A stretch of DNA of 37,717 nt from Burkholderiales bacterium Ga0074133 (GTDB lineage Bacteria; Pseudomonadota; Gammaproteobacteria; Burkholderiales; Burkholderiaceae_C): NCBI GenBank assembly GCA_001464865.1, contig LNEG01000080.1, positions 1 through 37,717 of the forward strand, written 5' to 3'. Within the stretch, counting starts at the first letter, position 1; the number at the start of each line of letters is the position of its first letter. Under the pieces are notes generated by a model. That model ran no database searches, had not been told where the DNA came from, and saw only the letters and a list, made by a program, of their open reading frames with translations. Positions 1-9,085 of this stretch are shown piece by piece. Made by a program: the position numbers and the translations under genes.

Positions 1-915
1 CTCAAGCTTGCCAAGGAGGCCGACGCCATCCTGTTCGGTGCTGTGGGCGACTGGAAGTACGACAAGCTCGACCGGCCGCTGCGCCCCGAGCAAGCCATCC
101 TGGGCCTGCGCAAGAACCTGGGCCTGTTCGCCAACTTCCGCCCCGCCATCTGCTACGAGCAACTGGTGGGCGCATCGAGCCTCAAGCCCGAGTTGATCGC
201 GGGCCTCGATATCCTCATCATCCGCGAGCTGACCGGGGACATCTACTTTGGCCAGCCGCGCGGCCGCCGCGTGGCCACCGACGGCCACTTCCCCGGTGCC
301 GAAGAAGCGTTTGACACCATGCGCTACAGCCGCCCCGAGATCGAACGCATCGCCCACGTCGCCTTCCAGGCCGCCCGCAAGCGCAGCAAGAAGGTCACCA
401 GCGTGGACAAGGCCAACGTGCTGGAAACCTTCCAGTTCTGGAAGGACGTGGTCACCGACGTGCACAAGGAATACCCCGACGTCGAACTGCAGCACATGTA
501 CGTGGACAACGCGGCCATGCAGCTGGTCAAAGCCCCCAAGGCGTTTGACGTGGTGGTCACCGGCAACATGTTTGGCGACATCCTGTCGGATGAAGCCTCC
601 ATGCTCACCGGCTCCATCGGCATGCTGCCATCGGCCAGCCTGAACAGCAGCAACCAGGGCCTGTACGAGCCCAGCCACGGCAGCGCACCCGACATCGCCG
701 GCAAGGGCGTGGCCAACCCGCTGGCCACCATCCTCTCGGCTGCGATGATGCTGCGCTTCAGCCTGAACCAGGAAGCCGCCGCCCAGCGCATCGAAGCGGC
801 TGTGCAGAAGGTGCTGGCCCAGGGCCTGCGCACGCCCGACATATACAGCGACGGCACCACCAAGGTGGGCACGGCGCAGATGGGCGACGCGGTGGTGAAG
901 GCGCTTGCCAGCTAA
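1..915 (+). CDS. leuB: 3-isopropylmalate dehydrogenase (5'-truncated by window edge)
   Basis: The reading frame is open from base 1 and gives 304 residues of LeuB; about 50 N-terminal residues lie outside the window. LeuB oxidises and decarboxylates 3-isopropylmalate to 2-oxoisocaproate using NAD+ in cytoplasmic leucine synthesis. Visible family marks are the opening [10 protein letters not shown] block, the substrate-binding [20 protein letters not shown] stretch, the metal-binding aspartates in GDILSDEAS (near base 575) and the NAD-binding [15 protein letters not shown] loop (near base 664). A hairpin with a T-run follows 28 bases after the stop, so leuB is probably the last gene of its transcript (usually leuC-leuD-leuB). 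Identification is certain; only the 5' end is missing. Confidence 0.97.
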   Translation, partial: LKLAKEADAILFGAVGDWKYDKLDRPLRPEQAILGLRKNLGLFANFRPAICYEQLVGASSLKPELIAGLDILIIRELTGDIYFGQPRGRRVATDGHFPGAEEAFDTMRYSRPEIERIAHVAFQAARKRSKKVTSVDKANVLETFQFWKDVVTDVHKEYPDVELQHMYVDNAAMQLVKAPKAFDVVVTGNMFGDILSDEASMLTGSIGMLPSASLNSSNQGLYEPSHGSAPDIAGKGVANPLATILSAAMMLRFSLNQEAAAQRIEAAVQKVLAQGLRTPDIYSDGTTKVGTAQMGDAVVKALAS

Positions 916-942
916 ATCTGGCGGCTTTGTCCACCCCGCAAG

Positions 943-966
943 GCGTCGGTTATCCGGCGCTTTTTT
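943..966 (+). terminator. Rho-independent terminator after leuB
   Basis: A 7-bp stem (GCGTCGG at 943-949 with CCGGCGC at 954-960, one G-T pair) has a TTAT loop and is followed by six T residues (961-966). It lies 28 bases downstream of the leuB stop and points the right way to end that transcript. On the other strand no T-run follows the stem, so it is not expected to serve the convergent gene. Confidence 0.85.
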
Positions 967-987
967 CTTGGGGGATGCGCCCCGGCT

Positions 988-1662
988 TCACACCCACCCG
1001 TTGTCGATGAACTCCAGGATGGAGTAGCGCCGGTTTTCCAGAACCTGCTGGCGCACTGCAGCCACGATCTGCGCCACGCCGTCGGCGTACGGTGCATCGC
1101 CGTACACGCGGGTTTCCAGCCGGATGCTGCAGGCGCCGTCTTCGATCACCACCTCATGGAAAGCATGCCGGGCCAGATGCTCGGGCGGAATCTGCAGTGT
1201 GCTCTGCTGGACCTGCGCATCCCGCACCGACCGGATCTCCGACGCATCCAGGCCCAGCGCCTGGGCCATGCTGACCGCCGTGCCCGGCACGGACGTCTTG
1301 CCCGACTGGTGGGATTCGACCAGCCCGATGCGGTAACTGCGGAACAACGGGCCGCTGCGCCCGAGCATCGCCATGAACTTGAGCATCAGGATGTTGGTGT
1401 TGGGGCACAGGATCACGGGGCATGCCACGGGGCCCTCCTCCAGCACGGAGCCGGTGGCCAGCTCCACCAGCGCCGAATGCGTAGCCTCGCAAAAGCGCCG
1501 GACATCATCCATCTCGCGGCCCGAGCCCGCGTGGACGACGATGGATTTCACCGTCTCGACATCGCCCGAGCCCCACGGCACGACCCGGCCACCGTGCCCC
1601 GCATCCAGCGCCGCCAGCAACTCCCGGGCGAGCTTGCCCGATCCCACGACGATGACTTGCAT
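988..1662 (-). CDS. DapB-like (dihydrodipicolinate reductase family) protein with altered active-site motif
   Basis: This 224-residue protein resembles 4-hydroxy-tetrahydrodipicolinate reductase but is shorter than typical DapB (about 270). The N-terminal VIVVGSGKLARELL looks like a Rossmann nucleotide loop, though it departs from the usual GxxGRMG form. CPNTNILMLKF (residues 86-96) matches the DapB segment before the C-terminal domain. In the substrate motif, E. coli EAHHRHKVDAPSGTA is here ESHQSGKTSVPGTA (116-129): the proposed catalytic His and Lys are kept (His118, Lys122), while the second His, the Asp and the Ser are lost and one residue is deleted. It is convergent with leuB and divergent from asd, which makes the DapB substrate precursor. 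It may be a non-canonical reductase or a DapB paralog with another substrate; the true activity cannot be read from sequence. Confidence 0.75.
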   Translation of the reverse strand: MQVIVVGSGKLARELLAALDAGHGGRVVPWGSGDVETVKSIVVHAGSGREMDDVRRFCEATHSALVELATGSVLEEGPVACPVILCPNTNILMLKFMAMLGRSGPLFRSYRIGLVESHQSGKTSVPGTAVSMAQALGLDASEIRSVRDAQVQQSTLQIPPEHLARHAFHEVVIEDGACSIRLETRVYGDAPYADGVAQIVAAVRQQVLENRRYSILEFIDNGWV

Positions 1663-1785
1663 GTTCCGAAATCCGATCCATTGAAAACAACGGAGCGACT
1701 GTAGACGCTAGAGCGGTCCCAGAAGACAGCTGCAGGCTTATCGCGCTCACCAAACCGTGCCAAACGCCGCGGCATCTCCATCAGC

Positions 1786-1791
1786 TACAAT
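1786..1791 (+). promoter_or_regulatory. Candidate -10 box for the asd leader transcript
   Basis: GCTACAATT contains TACAAT at 1786-1791, a good sigma-70 -10 hexamer. I see no convincing -35 box 16-18 bases upstream. Initiation 7-9 bases downstream would fall at about 1798-1800, directly at the ATG of the short leader ORF, implying a leaderless or near-leaderless mRNA. The region 1663-1799 upstream is the divergent spacer with the DapB-like gene. Confidence 0.45.
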
Positions 1792-1799
1792 TCCAGCCC

Positions 1800-1904
1800 A
1801 TGTTTGCCGCCCGCCCGTTCGCCCTGAACACAGCATCCGCCGCCCAGGCCGGTGTGGCTGCGCGCGCAACCATGATCAAAACCACGACCACCATTAAGGG
1901 CTGA
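1800..1904 (+). CDS. Candidate 34-residue leader peptide of asd (Thr/Ile/Lys-rich end)
   Basis: An ATG at 1800 opens a 34-codon frame that ends with the codons for [10 protein letters not shown] and a TGA at 1902-1904, 97 bases before asd. The last ten codons hold four consecutive Thr, two Ile and two Lys codons, all amino acids made from aspartate semialdehyde. Ribosome-stalling leader peptides of this sort (E. coli ThrL, rich in Thr and Ile) control amino-acid operons. No Shine-Dalgarno precedes 1800, but a -10 box sits 8 bases before it, so translation could be leaderless, as known for the rhizobial trpL leader. An internal ATG at 1872 would give the 10-residue form, also without an obvious SD. 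Whether the ORF is translated is inference. Confidence 0.5.
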   Translation: MFAARPFALNTASAAQAGVAARATMIKTTTTIKG

Positions 1905-1980
1905 TCCAGCTCCGGTATCGTCGTGCGCCCTCCCTGGCCCAGACGAGCCGGGGCAGACAGTCCGGTCGAGCACTGTTTGT
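1905..1980 (+). promoter_or_regulatory. Possible attenuator hairpins between leader ORF and asd
   Basis: Two hairpins can be drawn. One pairs CCCTGGC (1932-1938) with GCCGGGG (1947-1953), with one G-T pair. The other pairs CAGACAGT (1954-1961) with ACTGTTTG (1972-1979), an 8-bp stem with one G-T pair and a 10-base loop. CCGGT at 1912-1916 could alternatively pair with the GCCGG at 1947-1951, excluding the first hairpin. No strong T-run follows either stem, so a classical intrinsic terminator is not evident; Rho-dependent or translational control is equally possible. The asd Shine-Dalgarno (AGGGG, 1991-1995) lies just downstream. Confidence 0.3.
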
Positions 1981-2001
1981 AACTATGAAAAGGGGCGAGA
2001 A

Positions 2002-3159
2002 ATGAGCAAGTTGGTAGGTTTGGTCGGCTGGCGCGGCATGGTCGGCTCAGTGTTGATGGACCGCATGGTGCAGGAAAAGGACTTCGACCTGATCGAGCCC
2101 CTGTTCTTTTCCACCTCGAACGCAGGTGGCAAGGCCCCTGCTCAGGCAAAGAACGAATCCACGCTGCAGGACGCGTTCAACATCGACCAGCTCAAGCGCT
2201 GCGAAATCATCATCACCGCCCAGGGCGGCGACTACACCAACGAGGTATACCCCAAGCTGCGCGCCGCCGGCTGGAACGGCCACTGGATCGACGCAGCATC
2301 CTCGCTGCGCATGGAAAAGAACGCGGTCATCGTGCTCGACCCGGTCAACATGCCCGTCATCAAGAATGCGCTGGCCAACGGCGGCAAGGACTGGATCGGT
2401 GGCAACTGCACCGTGAGCTGCATGCTGATGGGCGTGGGCGCGCTGTACAAGGCGGGGCTGGTGGAGTGGATGAGCACCCAGACCTACCAGGCCGCCTCCG
2501 GTGGCGGCGCCCAGCACATGCGCGAACTGCTCACGCAGTACGGCACGCTGAACGCCGAAGTAAAGGCCCTGCTCGACGATCCCAAGAGCGCCATCCTGGA
2601 GATCGACCGCAAGGTCATCGCCAAGCAGCGTAGCCTGTCTGCAGCCGAAACGGCCAACTTCGGCGTGCCGCTGGGCGGCTCGCTGATCCCCTGGATCGAC
2701 AAGGACCTGGGCCTCGGAAAAAGCCAGGACGAGCCCGGCTGGGGAATGTCCAAGGAAGAGTGGAAGGGCATGGCCGAAACCAACAAGATCCTGGGCATGG
2801 GCGAAGGCTTCGACTCGGCGCCCGTGCCAGTCGACGGTTTCTGCGTGCGCGTGGGTGCCATGCGCTGCCACAGCCAGGCGCTGACCTTCAAGCTGAAGAA
2901 GGACGTGCCTGTGGCCGACATCGAGGCCATGATCGCGGCCGACAACGAGTGGGTGAAGGTGGTGCCCAACACCCGCGAAGCGACCATCAGGGATCTGACC
3001 CCTGTGGCTGTGACCGGCACCATGACCATCCCGGTCGGCCGTGTCCGCAAGCTGGCCATGGGGCCCGAGTACGTAGGTGCCTTCACCATTGGCGACCAGC
3101 TCCTGTGGGGCGCTGCCGAGCCCCTGCGCCGCATGCTGCGCATCCTGCTCGACGCCTGA
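2002..3159 (+). CDS. asd: Aspartate-semialdehyde dehydrogenase
   Basis: Asd reduces beta-aspartyl phosphate to aspartate semialdehyde with NADPH, the branch point to Lys/diaminopimelate, Met, Thr and Ile. At 385 residues it is close to the 367-residue E. coli enzyme. It has the N-terminal [18 protein letters not shown] nucleotide-binding segment, the catalytic cysteine in GGNCTVSC (Cys136) and the active-site histidine in [12 protein letters not shown] (His290). The start is fixed by an AGGGG ribosome site at 1991-1995. Upstream lies a Thr/Ile/Lys-codon leader ORF that may regulate it; downstream a strong terminator isolates it from fimV. All key residues are present, and the assignment is secure. 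Confidence 0.97.
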   Translation: MSKLVGLVGWRGMVGSVLMDRMVQEKDFDLIEPLFFSTSNAGGKAPAQAKNESTLQDAFNIDQLKRCEIIITAQGGDYTNEVYPKLRAAGWNGHWIDAASSLRMEKNAVIVLDPVNMPVIKNALANGGKDWIGGNCTVSCMLMGVGALYKAGLVEWMSTQTYQAASGGGAQHMRELLTQYGTLNAEVKALLDDPKSAILEIDRKVIAKQRSLSAAETANFGVPLGGSLIPWIDKDLGLGKSQDEPGWGMSKEEWKGMAETNKILGMGEGFDSAPVPVDGFCVRVGAMRCHSQALTFKLKKDVPVADIEAMIAADNEWVKVVPNTREATIRDLTPVAVTGTMTIPVGRVRKLAMGPEYVGAFTIGDQLLWGAAEPLRRMLRILLDA

Positions 3160-3173
3160 TTCCCCCCACCAAG

Positions 3174-3205
3174 AGCGCGCACGGTGTCACTGTGCGCGCT
3201 TTTTT
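3174..3205 (+). terminator. Rho-independent terminator after asd
   Basis: A perfect 9-bp stem, AGCGCGCAC (3174-3182) with GTGCGCGCT (3192-3200), has a 9-base loop and a six-T run (3200-3205). It begins 14 bases after the asd stop codon and is one of the clearest terminators in the window. Confidence 0.93.
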
Positions 3206-3315
3206 GTTGGCGAGCCACAGACACAACCAGTTACGTCCCGTTGGCAATAGGCAACATGTGTTCGCACCAAACCGGGGCACAAACCGGGCGCTGAAAGCTT
3301 CCGCGGCACCTCAGC

Positions 3316-3344
3316 TTGTCAGTGCAAAACATTGATGCTATGGT
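3316..3344 (+). promoter_or_regulatory. Candidate sigma-70 promoter of fimV
   Basis: TTGTCA (3316-3321) and TATGGT (3339-3344) are separated by 17 bases, and a TG dinucleotide one base before the -10 box (3336-3337) makes it an extended -10. Transcription would start near 3351. This lies upstream of the usable fimV ATGs at 3385 and 3445 and argues against any start codon before about 3350. Confidence 0.6.
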
Positions 3345-3444
3345 GCTTTTTACATATTTTCACGCGCCGGGGCGGGATCAGATCATGCGAAAAAAAACGC
3401 CGCTCGACCGAGCCGTTCAAAAACCTCATCAGTTGTTGGCAAAC

Positions 3445-6084
3445 ATGCATCGTTGGAAATTTTCTGTCCTGGCGGCCGCGGCCGTCGCGTCGGCCGGCTT
3501 TTACTCGGCTGACGCGTCCGCGCTGGCGCTGGGGCGCATCACAGTGCAGTCTGCCTTGGGCGAGCCGTTGCGCGCCGAAATCGACATTCCCCAGATCACC
3601 CCTGCAGAGGCAGACACCCTGCGCGCAACCACGGCCACGCCGGATGTGTTTCGCACGCAAGGGATGGAGTACACCCAGCTCGTCAGCAATCTGCAGTTCC
3701 AGTTGCAGCGGCGTCCCGACGGCACCGCGTTTTTGCGGCTGAGCAGCGAGCGGCCCGTGAACGAACCTTTCCTCGACATCGTTCTGGATGCCAACTGGGG
3801 TTCCGGCCGCATCGTGCGCAGCTACACGATGCTGTTTGACCCTCCAGCCTTGCGCCGCCCAACGCCGGCAGCCACTGCCGCCCCACAGATCACGGCACCC
3901 ACTTCTCCTTCAGTGCAGGCTGTTCCTGCCGCGCCGCGCCCGCAGGCAGCCGTGCGATCTGCCGAGCCCGCTGCTCCACGACCTGCACCGGCGCCAGCAG
4001 CAGCCCGTGCGGCTCCTGCCGGCGGTGTGACAGTCCAGTCCGGCGACACCGCTGGCCGGTTGGCCAATGCCTACCGCCCTGCAGATGTTTCCCTCGACCA
4101 GATGCTGGTCGCCATGATGCGAGCCAACCCGGACGCATTCATCCAGGGCAACGTGAACCGTCTCAAGGCTGGCGCTGTGCTGCAGATGCCCGACCAGGCA
4201 GCCGCCCAGGCAACCCCGGCCCCGGAAGCGCGCCAGATCCTGGCGGCACAGGCCCGAGACTTCAATGAATTCCGCCGCAAGCTGGCAGGTGCCGCCCCAT
4301 CGACCGAGGTGGCAGCCGCCCAGCGGTCTGCTGCCGGCACAGTGCAGACGCGGGTCGAAGACCGCAAGGCTGCGACTGCAGCGCCTGACAAGCTGACCCT
4401 TTCGAAGGGTTCGGTGCAAGGGCAAAAAGCGGCCGAAGACAAAGTGGTCAAGGACAAGCAGGCAGACGAAGCAGCCAGCCGCATGGCCGAGCTGTCCAAG
4501 AACATCACCGACCTGAACAAGCTGGGGGCAGCATCTGCGGCCGCAGGCAGCGCACCCGCCCAGGCTGCCAGCGGTGCAGCTGGCGTGGTCGTGAAGACCC
4601 CTGCCGTACCGGCCACGCCTGTGGCTCCTGAAACCCCTGCCGCCGCTCCGCCCGTCGCATCGGCGCCAGCACCTGTGGCCAGTGCGCCTGTTGAGGCCCC
4701 CGCCGCGACGGAGGCGGCATCGGCACCCGCTTCTGCCCCTGCCGAGGTCCCGGCCGCTGCACCTGCGCCCGCAGCCCCCCCACCGCCGCCCGTTGCCGTG
4801 CCGCCTCTCGCTGCTGAACCCAGTTTCATGGACGGCTTGATGGAAGACCCCGTTTTGCCTCTGGCAGCTGGCGGTCTGCTCGCACTTTTGCTGGGTTTTG
4901 GCGCTTACCGTGTTGCGCAGCGACGCAAGCAAGCTGGCGGTGTGGACAGTTCTTTCCTGGAAAGCCGCATTCAGCCTGATTCATTCTTTGGCGCCAGCGG
5001 CGGCCAGCGTGTGGACACGGCCAACAGCGACATGACAACCGGCTCGTCCATGGCCTATTCCCCGAGCCAGCTCGACGCTGGTGGCGACGTGGACCCCGTC
5101 GCCGAGGCGGACGTGTATCTGGCTTATGGCCGCGACCTCCAAGCTGAAGAAATCCTCAAGGAAGCCATTCGGCACAATCCCGCACGCGTGTCCGTGCACG
5201 TCAAGCTGGGCGAAATCTATGCCAAGCGCCAGGATCGCAAGGCACTGGAAGCCGTTGCAGGCGACGTGTTCAAGCTGACCCAGGGCGAAGGCCCTGACTG
5301 GGCGCGGATTGCCGAACTCGGCCGCGAACTTGACCCGGAGAACCGCATCTATCAGCCGGGCGGACGCCCTGGCATGCCTGACGACGACTATCCGTCGCTG
5401 CCACCGGGCAGCTTTGCCAGCACCTTCCCCGGGGCGCCGGCGGCTGGTGCAGCGGCCGTTGCCATGGCCCCCCCCGATCTGGATCTAGACCTTGATCTGG
5501 ACCTGCCAGATGACGCGTTGACAGAGGCGCCTGCAGCGCCGGGTGGTTTTGCGGCCGCCGCTGCCGCTGCGTCATCGCCTAACCGGGCCAACGCCACTTC
5601 GAATGCAGACGACGTGTCCACTGTTCGCCCTAGTCTGGAGCCTGCGGCACCGACTGACTGGGCCCCGCAGGAAACAGCACCGAGCCCGATTGCGCCTGCG
5701 CCCATGGCCTCCAATCTCGATTTCCCGAGCGTTGAAGACCTGAGCATGGCACCTTCGGGCCCCCTGCCGCTCATGGGAGACCCACCGGACTCAGCGCCGA
5801 TGGAGTTTGACCTGGGTGAACTGTCTCTTGACCTGAATGCGCCATCTCAACCCATGGCGCGGCCAGCTGCGGCCACGGTCGCGACAACTGCCGAGCCTGA
5901 CGACGAGGACGACGGCGCAGCAGCGGCTCAGGATGACCCCCTGGCCACAAAGCTTGCACTGGCTGAGGAGTTCAACGCTATCGGTGATACCGACGGCGCA
6001 CGCACCTTGATTGAAGAGGTGGTCGCCGAGGCCAGCGGCATGCTCAAATCGCGCGCCCAGCGGATGTTGGCCGACCTCGGCTGA
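3445..6084 (+). CDS. fimV: FimV-family peptidoglycan-binding inner-membrane scaffold protein
   Basis: This 879-residue FimV homologue is a LysM inner-membrane protein that in Pseudomonas supports type IV pilus secretin assembly, polarity and twitching. From the ATG at 3445 the protein begins with a signal-type segment (MHRWKFSVLAAAAVA) followed by the FimV N-terminal LGRITVQSALGEPL domain. A LysM-like domain lies at about residues 192-250, followed by long Ala/Pro-rich linkers, one membrane helix at about 471-490, a cytoplasmic TPR-like stretch, an Asp-Leu repeat (bases 5476-5508) and the conserved FimV C-terminal helix domain. An in-frame ATG at 3385 would add 20 charged residues and has a weak GGCGGGA upstream; I prefer 3445. 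The location between asd and truA is usual in this group. Confidence 0.92.
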   Translation: MHRWKFSVLAAAAVASAGFYSADASALALGRITVQSALGEPLRAEIDIPQITPAEADTLRATTATPDVFRTQGMEYTQLVSNLQFQLQRRPDGTAFLRLSSERPVNEPFLDIVLDANWGSGRIVRSYTMLFDPPALRRPTPAATAAPQITAPTSPSVQAVPAAPRPQAAVRSAEPAAPRPAPAPAAARAAPAGGVTVQSGDTAGRLANAYRPADVSLDQMLVAMMRANPDAFIQGNVNRLKAGAVLQMPDQAAAQATPAPEARQILAAQARDFNEFRRKLAGAAPSTEVAAAQRSAAGTVQTRVEDRKAATAAPDKLTLSKGSVQGQKAAEDKVVKDKQADEAASRMAELSKNITDLNKLGAASAAAGSAPAQAASGAAGVVVKTPAVPATPVAPETPAAAPPVASAPAPVASAPVEAPAATEAASAPASAPAEVPAAAPAPAAPPPPPVAVPPLAAEPSFMDGLMEDPVLPLAAGGLLALLLGFGAYRVAQRRKQAGGVDSSFLESRIQPDSFFGASGGQRVDTANSDMTTGSSMAYSPSQLDAGGDVDPVAEADVYLAYGRDLQAEEILKEAIRHNPARVSVHVKLGEIYAKRQDRKALEAVAGDVFKLTQGEGPDWARIAELGRELDPENRIYQPGGRPGMPDDDYPSLPPGSFASTFPGAPAAGAAAVAMAPPDLDLDLDLDLPDDALTEAPAAPGGFAAAAAAASSPNRANATSNADDVSTVRPSLEPAAPTDWAPQETAPSPIAPAPMASNLDFPSVEDLSMAPSGPLPLMGDPPDSAPMEFDLGELSLDLNAPSQPMARPAAATVATTAEPDDEDDGAAAAQDDPLATKLALAEEFNAIGDTDGARTLIEEVVAEASGMLKSRAQRMLADLG

Positions 6085-6142
6085 TGCACCCCGGCAGCAG
6101 TAAGCAGCCCGCCAGTTCCCGATGCTCGTCCCGGGCCATCCC

Positions 6143-6964
6143 ATGACACGGGTGGCACTGGGCGTCAGCTACAACGGCCACGCCTACAGTGGCTGGCAGA
6201 GCCAGCTGTCTGGCAACACCATCCAGGACAAGCTAGAGGCGGCGCTGGCGCGCTTTGCGACGCACCGCGTAGGTACGCTGTGCGCCGGTCGCACCGACGC
6301 GGGTGTGCACGGGCTGATGCAGGTGGTGCACTTCGACACGCCGCTTGACCGCCCTGCGGCCTCGTGGGTGCGGGGAACCAACACCTTTTTGCCGCCAGAC
6401 ATCGCTGTCCAGTGGGCGCAACCCGTTACGGATGACTTTCATGCGCGGGGCAGCGCAATGGCCCGTCGTTACGCCTATGTTTTGCTGCAGTCCCCCGTGC
6501 GACCCAGTGTTGACGCAGGTCGGGTAGGGTGGGTGTTCCGTCCTCTGGACCAGGATGCCATGCAGGACGCTGCAGATCTGCTCGTTGGCGAACACGACTT
6601 CACTTCGTTTCGAGCTTCGGCTTGCCAGGCCAAGTCGCCGGTCAAGACGCTTCAGCCGATTCGCATCACCCGCAGAGGCATGCACGCGCCACATCCCGAA
6701 CCGGGTTGGGCTCCGTGCTACTGGCGCTTTGAATTCGAGGCCAATGCCTTCTTGCATCACATGATCAGGAACATCATGGGATGTCTGATCGCCATTGGAC
6801 AAGGCGAGAAGCCCGCACGCTGGATGGAGCAGGTGCTGGATGCACGTTCAAGAGATGCCGCTGCCCCCACGTTTTCGCCAGACGGCCTTTATTTTCTGGG
6901 GCCGGTCTACGACGCCCGCTGGGGGTTGCCCCAGCGCACGGCTGCGTATGATTGGCTCCCATGA
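6143..6964 (+). CDS. truA: tRNA pseudouridine(38-40) synthase
   Basis: TruA isomerises uridines 38-40 in the tRNA anticodon stem. The 273-residue protein has the family opening ALGVSYNGHAYSGWQSQ, the catalytic aspartate in CAGRTDAGVHG (Asp52), and the closing YFLGPVYDARWGLP typical of the family. The start at 6143 matches the usual short N-terminus; an in-frame ATG at 6122 would add seven residues. Neither has a clear Shine-Dalgarno. Its stop overlaps the start of trpF (ATGA), making truA the first gene of a truA-trpF-trpB-trpA unit. The spacing from fimV is only 58 bases, so read-through from fimV is possible. Confidence 0.95.
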   Translation: MTRVALGVSYNGHAYSGWQSQLSGNTIQDKLEAALARFATHRVGTLCAGRTDAGVHGLMQVVHFDTPLDRPAASWVRGTNTFLPPDIAVQWAQPVTDDFHARGSAMARRYAYVLLQSPVRPSVDAGRVGWVFRPLDQDAMQDAADLLVGEHDFTSFRASACQAKSPVKTLQPIRITRRGMHAPHPEPGWAPCYWRFEFEANAFLHHMIRNIMGCLIAIGQGEKPARWMEQVLDARSRDAAAPTFSPDGLYFLGPVYDARWGLPQRTAAYDWLP

Positions 6965-7821
6965 ACACGACTCCCGACGCCAGACTCCCGCCACAGCAAC
7001 CACCGCGAGCAGGGACCACTCAACACGGTGCCGAAGGCCGGAGGTGGACGGCTCACGACGAGCGGGCAGCCACTCGTGATTCAGGGCTGCCGCAGACGGC
7101 CACAAGAACACGCATCAAGATCTGCGGACTCACCCGTGAAGAAGACGTGGACGCTGCAGTCGCGGCGGGTGCAGACGCCATCGGTTTCGTGATGTATGCC
7201 CCCAGCCCGCGCGCAGTGTCTCCCGAACGCGCAGCACAGCTGGCCAAGCGGCTTCCGCCCTTCGTGTCGCCGGTGCTGCTGTTTGTGAACGAGGTCACCG
7301 CCACCGTGCAGGCCATCAGCGCACTGGTGCCAGGCTGCGTGCTTCAGTTTCACGGTGACGAAAGTCCGGCAGACTGCATGGCAGGAGCCGCCAGCCCCAG
7401 CCGCCCGTACCTGCGCGCTGCGCGGATTCCCCTTGGCGAAGGTGCGGCGCAGTTCGACCTCGTAAAATACGCACTCGAACATTCTCACGCGCAGGCCATA
7501 CTGCTCGACGCACACGTCGAGGGATATGGCGGCAGCGGCAAGGCATTCAATTGGTCACTCCTTCCACCAAGCGTCAGCTCTCACCTCGTTTTGTCTGGTG
7601 GACTCACGCCTGCAAACGTGACCGATGGCATTTTGCAAGTCCGCCCGCGTTGCAAGACGCTGGCGGTTGATGTCAGCTCCGGCGTCGAGGCCGATGGCCC
7701 CGATGGCAAGCCCGTCAAGGGCATCAAGGACGCCGAGAAAATCCAACGCTTCGTAGCCGCGGTGCGCGCGGCCGATGCACAGCTTGCAAAGAACCTTCAT
7801 GACCTCCTATCAGCAACCTGA
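6961..7821 (+). CDS. trpF: Phosphoribosylanthranilate isomerase with N-terminal extension
   Basis: TrpF converts N-(5-phosphoribosyl)anthranilate to CdRP in tryptophan synthesis. The core carries [11 protein letters not shown] with the catalytic cysteine (Cys55 in this numbering), [10 protein letters not shown], the [10 protein letters not shown] phosphate loop and DVSSGVE. Typical TrpF is about 205-220 residues and begins a few residues before KICG. Here about 48 extra, low-complexity, charged residues precede it, and no in-frame ATG, GTG or TTG exists between 6961 and the core. The ATG at 6961 overlaps the truA stop (ATGA), which supports it as the coupled start; a TTG at 6952 is an alternative. 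The gene overlaps trpB by 23 bases. Confidence 0.93.
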   Translation: MNTTPDARLPPQQPPRAGTTQHGAEGRRWTAHDERAATRDSGLPQTATRTRIKICGLTREEDVDAAVAAGADAIGFVMYAPSPRAVSPERAAQLAKRLPPFVSPVLLFVNEVTATVQAISALVPGCVLQFHGDESPADCMAGAASPSRPYLRAARIPLGEGAAQFDLVKYALEHSHAQAILLDAHVEGYGGSGKAFNWSLLPPSVSSHLVLSGGLTPANVTDGILQVRPRCKTLAVDVSSGVEADGPDGKPVKGIKDAEKIQRFVAAVRAADAQLAKNLHDLLSAT

Positions 7822-9085
7822 TCCCGCGGGCCACTTTGGCCCTTATGGTGGCAGCTTCGTCAGCGAAACACTGACCCACGCCATCCAGGAACTGCGCGAC
7901 GCGTACGCGCGCTACCAGCACGACCCAGAGTTCCTGGCTGAGTTCAACTACGAGCTCAAGCACTTTGTGGGGCGGCCCTCGCCGATCTATCACGCCGCCC
8001 GGACGAGCCGCGAGATGGGCGGGGCACAGATCTACCTCAAGCGTGAAGACCTTAACCACACCGGCGCGCACAAGATCAACAACGTGATCGGCCAGGCCAT
8101 GCTCGCCAAACGCATGGGCAAGCCGCGCGTGATTGCCGAGACCGGCGCGGGCCAGCACGGCGTGGCCACCGCCACCATCTGCGCCCGCTACGGGCTGGAA
8201 TGCGTGGTGTACATGGGCGCGGAGGACGTGAAACGCCAAAGCCCCAACGTGTACCGCATGAAACTGCTGGGCGCTACTGTCGTGCCCGTGGAGTCCGGCA
8301 GCAAGACGCTGAAAGACGCCCTGAACGACGCCATGCGTGACTGGGTGGCGAATGTGGATAACACCTTCTACATCATCGGAACCGTGGCGGGTCCCCACCC
8401 CTACCCCATGATGGTGCGCGACTTCCAAAGCGTGATCGGCAAGGAATGCATCACCCAGATGCCCGCCATGCTGGCCGAGCAGAAGGTACTGGCCGAGCAG
8501 CCCGATGCAGTCATTGCCTGCGTGGGCGGCGGCAGCAATGCCATGGGCATCTTCCATCCCTACATCCCGTTTGAAAAGACCCGCCTGATCGGCGTCGAAG
8601 CTGCTGGCGAGGGGCTGGAGTCCGGGCGGCATTCGGCCTCCCTGCAGAAAGGAAGCGCCGGCGTACTCCACGGAAACCGCACGTTCATCCTTCAGGACGA
8701 AAACGGCCAGATCACGGAAACGCACAGCATCAGCGCCGGGCTGGACTACCCCGGCGTGGGCCCCGAGCACGCCTGGCTGCAGGAAATCGGCCGCGCTGAA
8801 TACGTGGGCATCACCGACAAGGAGGCGCTGGAGGCCTTCCACTATCTGTGCCGTACTGAAGGCATCATTCCCGCGCTCGAATCGAGCCACGCCGTGGCTT
8901 ACGCAATGAAGTTGGCCAAAACCATGCGGCCAGAGCAGTCCATCCTGATCAACCTGTCCGGGCGTGGCGACAAGGACATTGGTACCGTGGCTGACCTGAG
9001 CGGAGCAGACTTCTACTGCCGCCCCAGCTGCCAGGGCCAGTCGGTCAAGGGAGGTGAGCAGACCGTGAAAGTGATGATCAAATGA
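7799..9085 (+). CDS. trpB: Tryptophan synthase beta subunit
   Basis: TrpB condenses indole with L-serine using pyridoxal phosphate, in an alpha2-beta2 complex with TrpA. The 428-residue sequence contains the PLP lysine in [10 protein letters not shown] (Lys92), the [13 protein letters not shown] loop and the phosphate-binding GGGSNAMG segment. The ATG at 7799 (MTSYQQPD) lies within the last 23 bases of trpF and fits the family N-terminus; an in-frame ATG at 7775 would add eight residues. The stop overlaps the trpA start by four bases (ATGA), so the two subunits are translationally coupled. No leader peptide or attenuator is visible within this operon. Confidence 0.97.
   Translation: MTSYQQPDPAGHFGPYGGSFVSETLTHAIQELRDAYARYQHDPEFLAEFNYELKHFVGRPSPIYHAARTSREMGGAQIYLKREDLNHTGAHKINNVIGQAMLAKRMGKPRVIAETGAGQHGVATATICARYGLECVVYMGAEDVKRQSPNVYRMKLLGATVVPVESGSKTLKDALNDAMRDWVANVDNTFYIIGTVAGPHPYPMMVRDFQSVIGKECITQMPAMLAEQKVLAEQPDAVIACVGGGSNAMGIFHPYIPFEKTRLIGVEAAGEGLESGRHSASLQKGSAGVLHGNRTFILQDENGQITETHSISAGLDYPGVGPEHAWLQEIGRAEYVGITDKEALEAFHYLCRTEGIIPALESSHAVAYAMKLAKTMRPEQSILINLSGRGDKDIGTVADLSGADFYCRPSCQGQSVKGGEQTVKVMIK

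Noticed and set aside
3910..4932. Gly/Arg/Cys-rich minus-strand frame opposite fimV
   Set aside because: The composition is the complement of the Ala/Pro-rich FimV linker; no start context or family resemblance.
5468..5475. Run of eight C in fimV as a possible phase-variable tract
   Set aside because: It is in frame in a Pro-rich linker, and a seven-C run also occurs in the fimV linker near 4777. This shows that G/C runs of 7-8 are not special to the glycan genes, and I lowered my confidence in the phase-variation idea accordingly.
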